Assembly (NCBI GenBank): GCA_902622245.1
Contig: CACNPC010000001.1
Span: 186,001-250,000 of the forward strand
Length of the DNA stretch: 64,000 nt
Direction of reading: 5' to 3'
Source of the DNA: an uncultured Pelagibacteraceae bacterium
Lineage (GTDB): Bacteria; Pseudomonadota; Alphaproteobacteria; Pelagibacterales; Pelagibacteraceae
The notes beneath the pieces are model-generated. The model was given only the letters and a program-made list of their open reading frames with translations. It was not told where the DNA came from and did no database searches. Below, in pieces: positions 1-7,701 of this stretch. Within the stretch, counting starts at the first letter, position 1. Every line of letters starts with the position of its first letter. The translations under genes were made by a program, and so were the position numbers.

Positions 1-1669
1 GATATTTCAAAATAGAAGTCGCATCTTCAGGTTCATATAACTGACCGTCTGGTGAATATATTCCAATTTGTGAAAATAAATTAGCCATTCCAAAAGTCCT
101 TGCTTCATCAGCAACTATTGGGACAACTCTTTTTCCAAACTCTTTATCTCTCATTACGTTTCCTAAGGACCTTACCAATCCTGTTGTGGTTGAGTATTCT
201 CTATCACTTTCTTCGAATAGAAAGTTTGAATGTTTTTCAATTTTTGGAGTTGCTAATTGAATTTCTTTAAAGCTTCTTTTGGGTAATGATCCTCCTAAGG
301 CTTCTCGTCTTTTCTTTAAATATTTTATTTCCTCAGAATTTTCATCTGGTTTATAAAATTCCATATTTTCTAATTTATTATCTGGAATATCTAATTGAAA
401 ACGATCCCTAAATTCTTTCAATGCATCAAGATTTAATTCCTTTTGCTGGTGGTTAGTCATTTTTGACTCTCCTGCTTTACCCATGCCGTAACCTTTTTTA
501 GTCTTAGCTAAAATTACTGTAGGTTTGCCTTTGGTTTTAACAGCAGCATTAAATGCAGCATAAAGTTTTTTAAAATCATGACCTCCTCTTTTGAGTTTGT
601 CAATTTCATCTTTGCTTAGTGAAGAGACCAATTTTAAAACTTCCGGATCTTCTGCAAAAAAGTTTTTAAGATTGTACTCTCCATCTCTTGCGCCTAATGT
701 TTGATATTTTCCATCCACAGTTTTGGCAAAACGCTTTAACAACAAATGATCTTTATCCTGCTGAAATATTTTATCCCATTCAGATCCCCAAAGAACTTTT
801 ATTACATTCCAGCCATTAGCTTTAAAGATTGTTTCAAGTTCCTGAATTATTTGTCCATTACCTCTTACAGGTCCATCTAATCTTTGGAGATTACAATTTA
901 TAATAAAAGTTAAATTGTCTAATTTTTCTCTGGAAGCGATAGACAATCCAGCCAAACTTTCAGGTTCATCCATTTCACCATCTCCAAATAAACCCCATAC
1001 TCTTTTATTAGTTTTTAATAAGTTTCTATTTTCTAAATATTTCATGAAACGAGCCTGATAAATTGCATTAACTAGACCTATTCCCATTGATGATGTGGTA
1101 AATGTCCAATAATCTCGCATCAAATAAGGATGGCAGTAAGAAGAGAGTCCTTGCTCGTTTAATTCTTGTCTATAATGTTCCAAATGATTTTTAGTTAATC
1201 TTCCCTCTAAAAAAGATCTTGCATATATCCCAGTTGTACACTGCGATTGATAAAAAATTAAATCTGCTTCATCACCACCTTTAAAAAAATGATTAAATCC
1301 TGTTTCAAATACTTCAGCGAAAGATGCATAACTTGCTATATGTCCTCCAAGCCCACCATAATTTTTATTTGCTTTCATAACCATAGTTAAAGCATTCCAT
1401 CTTAAAATTGCTGTTATTTTTTCCTCCATTGCTAAATCTCCAGGATAAATTCCTTGATCATATTGAGATATCGTATTTCTGTATGGTGAATATGGAACTG
1501 GTGAATATAATACTCTTAAATCTTTTGCTCTTTTCTCAAGTTTTTCTAAAATTAGTTTGGCACCCTCTCTACCATGATTTTCAACTACTGCATCAAGAGA
1601 GTCTAACCAATCATTTAACTCTTGATTATCTAATTTTTGATTTTGATTAGCTTTAAATTCTTTGCTCAT
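1..1669 (-). CDS. aceE: Pyruvate dehydrogenase E1 component, homodimeric type (3' end runs off the window)
   Basis: Read by hand on the minus strand from ATG at 1669: MSKEFKANQNQKLDNQELNDWLDSLDAVVENHGREGAKLILEKL...NTISQYDQGIYPGDLAMEEKI...GGLGGHIASYASFAEVFETGFNHFFKG...WGLFGDGEMDEPES. This is the AceE family. It is not in the ORF track because the frame is open at the window edge. Confidence 0.93.
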   Translation of the reverse strand, partial: MSKEFKANQNQKLDNQELNDWLDSLDAVVENHGREGAKLILEKLEKRAKDLRVLYSPVPYSPYRNTISQYDQGIYPGDLAMEEKITAILRWNALTMVMKANKNYGGLGGHIASYASFAEVFETGFNHFFKGGDEADLIFYQSQCTTGIYARSFLEGRLTKNHLEHYRQELNEQGLSSYCHPYLMRDYWTFTTSSMGIGLVNAIYQARFMKYLENRNLLKTNKRVWGLFGDGEMDEPESLAGLSIASREKLDNLTFIINCNLQRLDGPVRGNGQIIQELETIFKANGWNVIKVLWGSEWDKIFQQDKDHLLLKRFAKTVDGKYQTLGARDGEYNLKNFFAEDPEVLKLVSSLSKDEIDKLKRGGHDFKKLYAAFNAAVKTKGKPTVILAKTKKGYGMGKAGESKMTNHQQKELNLDALKEFRDRFQLDIPDNKLENMEFYKPDENSEEIKYLKKRREALGGSLPKRSFKEIQLATPKIEKHSNFLFEESDREYSTTTGLVRSLGNVMRDKEFGKRVVPIVADEARTFGMANLFSQIGIYSPDGQLYEPEDATSILKY

Positions 1670-1728
1670 CAAATTAATTATACACAAAAAATTAAAATTT
1701 ATATCTGTAAAAATTGTCTTAATTTAAT

Positions 1729-2679
1729 TTACTCAATGACCCTTTTTGGTTTACCAGATATAAAACTATCAAGATTCTCTATCATTTGAGTGTAGAAAGT
1801 TTCATAATTTTCGGCAGTTACATAACCAATGTGAGGAAGTAAAAGAGCATTCTGTACGAATCTAAGCTTATGGCTCTCAGGAAGTGGTTCTTTTTCGTAA
1901 ACATCTATGCCTGCGCCAGCTATAATATTTGTTGATAATGCTATAATTAAATCATCTTCATTAACTATTTCACCTCTTGAAGTGTTTATTAAATATGAAG
2001 TTTTTTTCATTTTCTCAAATTCTTTAATAGTAATACAATCTCTATATCTATCTCCTCCTTGAACGTGAATTGACAGAAAGTCTGAATTTTCAATTAAGTC
2101 GTCTTTGCTACAAGGTAAAACATCAAGCTCTTTACATTTATCTAAGTTTAAATTTTCACTCCAAGCCATAATTTGCATACCAAAAGCTTTACCAATTTTT
2201 GCAACTTCAGAACCTACTCTACCCAATCCAAGTAAACCTAATATCTTACCTTTAAGCTCCACTCCAATAGTTGACTGCCAGTAACCTTGATACATATTAT
2301 CTATTTCTGTTTTAAAATTTCTTGCAAGTCCCAGAATTAAAGCCCAAGTTAACTCTGGCGTTGGGTTACTATTGATTTCAGTGCCAGTAACCAAAATTTT
2401 ATTTTTCTTAGCTGCATCTAAATCTATAGATTTGTTTCTCATTCCACTTGTAACAATTAGTTTTAATTTTTTTAAACTTTCTATTAATTGTTTTGTTATT
2501 TTTGTTCTTTCTCGCATTATAAAAAGTACTTCAAATTCTTTCAGTTGTTCTATTGCATCATCCTCATTTCCAAAAGGCTGATTAAAAATTTGAAATTCAT
2601 ATTTTGAAGATAATTTTTTAAGATCAATAAAATCTTTTGCAATGTTTTGATAATCGTCGAGTATAGCTACTTTATGCAT
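1729..2679 (-). CDS. D-isomer specific 2-hydroxyacid dehydrogenase family protein
   Basis: GLLGLGRVGSEVAKIGKAFGM Rossmann motif; LINTSRGEIVNEDDL; GAGIDVYEKEPLP; LLPHIGYVT. Start trimmed to MHKVAILDDYQ (CAT at 2677-2679) because the longer ORF runs into the upstream gene. Confidence 0.87.
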   Translation of the reverse strand: MHKVAILDDYQNIAKDFIDLKKLSSKYEFQIFNQPFGNEDDAIEQLKEFEVLFIMRERTKITKQLIESLKKLKLIVTSGMRNKSIDLDAAKKNKILVTGTEINSNPTPELTWALILGLARNFKTEIDNMYQGYWQSTIGVELKGKILGLLGLGRVGSEVAKIGKAFGMQIMAWSENLNLDKCKELDVLPCSKDDLIENSDFLSIHVQGGDRYRDCITIKEFEKMKKTSYLINTSRGEIVNEDDLIIALSTNIIAGAGIDVYEKEPLPESHKLRFVQNALLLPHIGYVTAENYETFYTQMIENLDSFISGKPKRVIE

Positions 2680-3577
2680 TTTTTTTGTTTGAAAGTAATA
2701 TCCCTGAAATAATAAATATTCCACCGATATAATGATAAAATAGTAATACTTCATCAAATATTATCATCGCTAGAATTGCTGCAAGAATTGGCATTAAATG
2801 TAAATAAATTCCTGCTCTATTAGCGCCTATTAAAGCAACACCTTTTATCCAGAAAAAAAAAGAAATTATTCCAGGTAACAAAACAACATAAGATAAAACA
2901 AGAATGAAATTTGTATTAATTATAATTCGATTACCAATGTAAATATAATCTATTGCATACATTGGTATAAGAAATATTACACCAAGACCAATAACAACTT
3001 GAAGTAAAGTTATTGGAGATAATCCATAATTTTTTTTCTTTAAAAGTGCTGAATAAAGTGACCATGATATCATTGCAAATAATGCAAATAAATCTCCTTT
3101 TTCAAAAGCTAAATTTTTAAAGACTTCAAAATCTGCTTTTGAAATTATAAATAATACACCTAGTAAAGAAAATATTACTCCCAAAACTTGAAAGGTATTT
3201 GTTTTTTCTATTTTTAAAATAATTGAAAATAAAATAATCATAACTGGGACAGTTGAGATCATAAGTACACCTGTAATCACTTGTGTAGTTTTCAAAGAAT
3301 AAAAAAGTGCTGAATTAAAAATACTGACTGCTGTTATTCCTAAAAAACATAAGAGATAAATATTTTTAAAAATTAATTCCTTTTTTTCAATCATCTCTTT
3401 ATAAGTAAAAGGTAATAAAATTAGAAACGCCAGTGACCACCTTAATATGTTTAATGAAATTGGAGGTATGTCATTTAAACCTGCTATCTTTCCAACAATA
3501 AAATTTCCTGACCAAAACAGAGCTGCTAAAAAAAGCAAAATAGATGCAATTATGATATTACTTTTATTTTCAAGCAT
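2672..3577 (-). CDS. DMT superfamily (EamA-type) transporter
   Basis: 301 aa, about 10 hydrophobic segments, FWSGNFIVGKIAG N-terminus and WSLYSALLKK second repeat typical of EamA proteins. Confidence 0.85.
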   Translation of the reverse strand: MLENKSNIIIASILLFLAALFWSGNFIVGKIAGLNDIPPISLNILRWSLAFLILLPFTYKEMIEKKELIFKNIYLLCFLGITAVSIFNSALFYSLKTTQVITGVLMISTVPVMIILFSIILKIEKTNTFQVLGVIFSLLGVLFIISKADFEVFKNLAFEKGDLFALFAMISWSLYSALLKKKNYGLSPITLLQVVIGLGVIFLIPMYAIDYIYIGNRIIINTNFILVLSYVVLLPGIISFFFWIKGVALIGANRAGIYLHLMPILAAILAMIIFDEVLLFYHYIGGIFIISGILLSNKKNA

Positions 3578-3604
3578 TAAATAGAGTACTATAAAAGATT
3601 AATT

Positions 3605-4846
3605 TTAACTAAACCTTATTGAACTGTATGGTTGTAGATCTAAGTTAGTATTCTCCCCTGAGATCATTTTAGATATGATTTTTCCTGATATTGCACCAAG
3701 TGTCCAACCTAAATGATGATGACCAAAAGAATAAAAAACATTTTTATAGTTTTTTGAAGGCCCTAAGACTGGTAGAAAATCTGGCAATGTAGGTCTAAAA
3801 CCAAGCCACTCATCTTTATGCTCTGGTAAACCATCTAGCATATCTTTTGCGTTTAAAATCAGGTTTTTTATTCTCGACTTAGATGGGGAATTTTCTAAAC
3901 CTCCAAATTCTACCGTACCAACAACACGTAAACCCTGTTCCATTGGTGTCATTCCAAAACCTCTATTTGCATAAACAATTGGTCTTGAAATTAAATGATC
4001 ATAATCTTTGAAGTGAACATGATAACCTCTTTCAGTATCTAAAGGAATGTTTTCATGTAACTTGTCGGTTAATCTTTTTGAAAATGCTCCACATGCTACT
4101 ACAAGTTTATCAAAAATAAATCTTTGTGTTTCGGTTCTAAGAACCGGTTTTTCTTCATCAAAATCTATATCTTGAATATTTAATTTTAAAAATTTTCCAC
4201 CTTTGTTTACAAAGTTCTCAAACAATTTAATTAAAATTTTTCTTGGATTTCTCGCGTGTCTTGCATAATCATAAAAAACTCCACCATGATAAAATGGTTT
4301 TAAGTTTGGCTCTAAATCGTGAATTTCCTTTTTGTTAACTAATTGTTGTTTTACACCAAGCTGATCTCTAATTCTAATTTCTAGTTCTCTACTTTTCATA
4401 TTTTGATCAGTCCATACGTAAAGAATTCCATTATTTTCTACTAATCCTTCAAGATTAATTTCATCAAACAATTCATCAAATGCTGGCAAAGACTGATCTA
4501 AAATTTGGTGCATATTTTTAGCTGTATGCATCATTTTTTCTTCTCTGCAATTTAATATAAATCTTACAAACCAAGGGATCATCTTTGGCACATAGTTCCA
4601 CTTTAAAGCTAATGGTCCTCTTGAACTAATTAACATTGAGGGAACGTCTGCTATTACGTCTGGTCTATTTAAAGGAACAGATGCATAAGGAGAAAAGTGA
4701 CCAGCATTTCCATATGACGCTGCACTTCCTGGCTCTTCTCTATCAAAAAGTGTTACTTGAAAACCTTTTTTTTGAAGAAATAAAGCATTGCAAACACCTT
4801 GTATACCGGCGCCAATAATTCCAATTTTCAGATTTTTTTCATCCAC
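3605..4846 (-). CDS. FAD-dependent D-amino-acid dehydrogenase-like oxidoreductase
   Basis: GIIGAGIQGVCNALFLQKKGFQVTLFDREEPGSAASYGNAG FAD-binding motif; C-terminal GHHHLGWTLGAISGKII typical of DadA-like enzymes. Confidence 0.85.
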   Translation of the reverse strand: MDEKNLKIGIIGAGIQGVCNALFLQKKGFQVTLFDREEPGSAASYGNAGHFSPYASVPLNRPDVIADVPSMLISSRGPLALKWNYVPKMIPWFVRFILNCREEKMMHTAKNMHQILDQSLPAFDELFDEINLEGLVENNGILYVWTDQNMKSRELEIRIRDQLGVKQQLVNKKEIHDLEPNLKPFYHGGVFYDYARHARNPRKILIKLFENFVNKGGKFLKLNIQDIDFDEEKPVLRTETQRFIFDKLVVACGAFSKRLTDKLHENIPLDTERGYHVHFKDYDHLISRPIVYANRGFGMTPMEQGLRVVGTVEFGGLENSPSKSRIKNLILNAKDMLDGLPEHKDEWLGFRPTLPDFLPVLGPSKNYKNVFYSFGHHHLGWTLGAISGKIISKMISGENTNLDLQPYSSIRFS

Positions 4847-4918
4847 GCTTATAATATATTTTCTAAGAAATAGTTATTATATATGATATTTGATCGCGGG
4901 TTTATTTTACTTAAATTC

Positions 4919-5050
4919 TTAATTGCCTATAGAAATTAGGGTTAGGTTGTCACTTAGCTAATTATCCACAACTGTATTAATTACCTTATTTGATATATCT
5001 GATAGTTGTTTGTTAGAATCTGTATTAAAATTTTGCTCTATAATTTTCAA
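4919..5050 (-). pseudogene. Remnant of the C-terminus of an Amt-SpoIIE phosphatase (third, decayed copy or tail duplication)
   Basis: Minus-strand frame from 5050 reads LKIIEQNFNTDSNKQLSDISNKVINTVVDN*LSDNLTLISIGN*. It aligns without gaps to the C-terminus of the 7702-9852 protein (IQIIEKNFNMDIKKQLNEITKEVVKVAGENKLSDDLTLISIGK*), 23/43 identical by hand count, with one in-frame TAG. Confidence 0.82.
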
Positions 5051-7284
5051 TGCCCAATTCCAATGATAGTTAAATCATCATCAAGTATATCGTTATTTGC
5101 TTTTATACCAGTCTCTTTGTAATCTTTTTTGAGACTTTTAAGTCTTATTTCCTCTGTAGAATTTTCAAGTTCTTTTTGTAAAGAAGAATTTTGATGATTA
5201 AGTAAAAGTTTCTTAACTCCATCAATACCTATTTCTTTTTTATTTTCGTCCATACATTCTGAAAAACCATCAGTAAAACAATATATTCTTCCTCCATCTA
5301 ATTTAAAAGTATCTAGCTTATAAACATTTTCATTTTTATGTTTGACTATTGCAAGAGGAGTAGAGGAAGATGAATATTCAACAAAATCCTTTCCTTTTCT
5401 CAACAAAGCTGGTTGATGACCTGCATTTGCAATTTCAATAATGTCTGTTTTAATATTATAGCATCCGACTATTGAGGTTATAAAGGTGCCTGGCGGATTA
5501 GTTTCATTTAAATCATTGTTCATTTCAAGTAGGATTTCATTAGGTTTAAATTTTAATCTAGAAAAAATTTTAAATAAAGTAATTGCCTTAGCCATAACCA
5601 TACCAGCATTAACTCCTTTGCCAGAAACATCTGACAATGTGAAGTAAACAAGATCATCATGTAAATAAAAATCGTAAAAATCTCCTGAAATTTCTCTGGC
5701 TGGAATATTTAGTCCATAAATTGGATAATTAGACAAATCTCTATTTGGCATTAAACGTCTCTGCACATTCATTGCTAATTTAATTTCAGATGAAACTCGG
5801 TTTTTCCATTTATTTTTTTGTTTTTCACTTTGTTCTAATTTTTCCATCAAAAAATTGTATTGGGTACCAATAATACCACTATCAGTAAATGGATCTTGGG
5901 GAGCTCTTAATGAATAATCCTCAGTTTTTGCTTGATTGGTTAGTACTTCGAGTAATTCGTGAGTATCTGTTGATGCGTTGTGTTCTGATATATTTAAACC
6001 AAGCTCCTCTTGGATTTTACCTACTCGAAGTGGATAAATATAATTTATAGATTTAAAAATTATGTATGAAGCAAAAAAGCAAAATCCACCAATGCTAAAT
6101 GTTCCTATGATTTGAATTGTTAATTGTTCTAATCTTGTTTTATCTAATCCCATCATTTCGAAATCACCAAATATCGCAACTGATATAGTTCCCCACATGC
6201 CTCCTACTAGATGAACAGGTATAGCGCTAACAACATCATCAATTTTTAATTTCTCTAATAAAATAATTGTTGAGCCTGATAAAATTCCTCCAATTGCTCC
6301 AATATATATTGCCTCTGATGGATTAACATAAGCGCAACTTGCTGTAATCGAAACTAAACCAGCCAAAGGACCTGTAATCATAAATAATGGCTCTGGTTTT
6401 TTCATTACGATAATACCCATTGCACTTGAAAAGATTAAACCAAATGATGCTGATAAAAAGGTATTAATTAATATCAATGGAATTTTTAAATCCATTGCTC
6501 CATTTGCGCCACCATTAAATCCAAACCAACCGAACCATAAAATTAAAGCACCAAGAGCAGCAATTGGTGTATTGCTTCCTTGAAACAATTTTTTATCTTT
6601 ATCTTTTCTAAATCTACCTGTTCTACTTCCAATAATGAGTAATATTGCTAATGCCACCCAACCTCCAACAGAATGAACAACGGATGCACCTGCAAAATCT
6701 AAATAACCCATCTTACCTAGCCAACCAAATTTTACTGTTGGATTCGTAAAATCAAAAGCCCACGCCCAATGGCCTACTATTGGGTATAAAATTCCTGAAG
6801 TAATAAAAGTAATTATTACGTATGAGAAAAATCTAAGCCTCTCAGCAACAGCTCCGGATATGATAGTTGCTGCTGTTGCAACAAACATTGCCTGAAATAC
6901 AAAATATGTTTGATAACCAGCAACCTTGGTTGTAAAAAAATAAAATTTATTACCAAACAAGCCCATCACACTGGTTCCATACATTAATGCAAAACCAAAG
7001 GCCCAAAAAGTAACTACGGCTATTCCAAAATCTGTAATATTTTTAAGAGCAACGTTAATGCTATTCTTGCTTCTTGATAAACCAGATTCTAAACACATAA
7101 ATCCAGCCTGCATCAAGAAAACTAAAATAGCGCAAATTAATAACCAAAATGTATCTAAATTCGCTTGTAGTACAGCTTCTAATCTAAACTCTGTTGCTTT
7201 GATAGCTCCCTTACTTGTGAGCTCTAACTGACTTATTTTAGACTGTAGCTTATCAACCAAAATTTGGAGTTCAGCTACAGTCAT
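5047..7284 (-). CDS. Ammonium transporter (Amt) domain fused to a SpoIIE/PP2C-type serine phosphatase domain
   Basis: Amt core: FQAMFVATAATIISGAVAERLRFF, FAGASVVHSVGG, WFGWFGFNGGANG, IPVHLVGGMWGT (twin-His positions present). Linker EIKLAMNVQRRLMP, then SpoIIE phosphatase AREISGDFYDFY...FTLSDVSGKGVNAGMVMAKA...NAGHQPALL...FTDGFSECMD...DDDLTIIGIG. Confidence 0.93.
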   Translation of the reverse strand: MTVAELQILVDKLQSKISQLELTSKGAIKATEFRLEAVLQANLDTFWLLICAILVFLMQAGFMCLESGLSRSKNSINVALKNITDFGIAVVTFWAFGFALMYGTSVMGLFGNKFYFFTTKVAGYQTYFVFQAMFVATAATIISGAVAERLRFFSYVIITFITSGILYPIVGHWAWAFDFTNPTVKFGWLGKMGYLDFAGASVVHSVGGWVALAILLIIGSRTGRFRKDKDKKLFQGSNTPIAALGALILWFGWFGFNGGANGAMDLKIPLILINTFLSASFGLIFSSAMGIIVMKKPEPLFMITGPLAGLVSITASCAYVNPSEAIYIGAIGGILSGSTIILLEKLKIDDVVSAIPVHLVGGMWGTISVAIFGDFEMMGLDKTRLEQLTIQIIGTFSIGGFCFFASYIIFKSINYIYPLRVGKIQEELGLNISEHNASTDTHELLEVLTNQAKTEDYSLRAPQDPFTDSGIIGTQYNFLMEKLEQSEKQKNKWKNRVSSEIKLAMNVQRRLMPNRDLSNYPIYGLNIPAREISGDFYDFYLHDDLVYFTLSDVSGKGVNAGMVMAKAITLFKIFSRLKFKPNEILLEMNNDLNETNPPGTFITSIVGCYNIKTDIIEIANAGHQPALLRKGKDFVEYSSSSTPLAIVKHKNENVYKLDTFKLDGGRIYCFTDGFSECMDENKKEIGIDGVKKLLLNHQNSSLQKELENSTEEIRLKSLKKDYKETGIKANNDILDDDLTIIGIGH

Positions 7285-7294
7285 AAAATTTTTT

Positions 7295-7624
7295 TTAATC
7301 TATAAGTTTTCTTGCTTCTTCAGCGTCTGTAATTATGCCATCAACACTAATTACTTTAACTACTTCAAATCCAGTACCTAAAATTGCATTTTTATATTCA
7401 TCCTCAGATAAATTTGATTTATCTGCAAAAGTAGATACTGCAACCCCTTCTGGCCAAGAAACATTAACTGTAGCATCAGGACAAGCCTTTTGTAATGCTT
7501 CAGTGACCATTTTTTGACACTTGATACATATCATACCATTTACTTGTGCGATTTGCGTTTGGGCTGCAAATAAGTTAGTGCTAAATAATAGAAAACCTAT
7601 AGTTAAGATTATTTTTTTAAACAT
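7295..7624 (-). CDS. Secreted/periplasmic heavy-metal-associated (HMA) domain protein
   Basis: Start trimmed to MFKKIILTIGFLLFSTNLFAAQ (signal peptide). HMA-like motif NGMICIKCQKMVTEAL followed by a MerP/CopZ-like fold pattern. Confidence 0.75.
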   Translation of the reverse strand: MFKKIILTIGFLLFSTNLFAAQTQIAQVNGMICIKCQKMVTEALQKACPDATVNVSWPEGVAVSTFADKSNLSEDEYKNAILGTGFEVVKVISVDGIITDAEEARKLID

Positions 7625-7701
7625 AATTTCCTTATTGTTTTTTATAAATCGTATCATTTATACAAAAAACATACAAAATAAATTAGATCAAAATGGGGAA
7701 A

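Noticed and set aside
1408-1650. 80-aa + strand ORF in the track
   Set aside because: Antisense to the aceE coding frame; low-complexity translation with no protein-like features. Same reasoning applies to 2372-2581, 4636-4818, 7335-7517, 7521-7763 and similar antisense ORFs.
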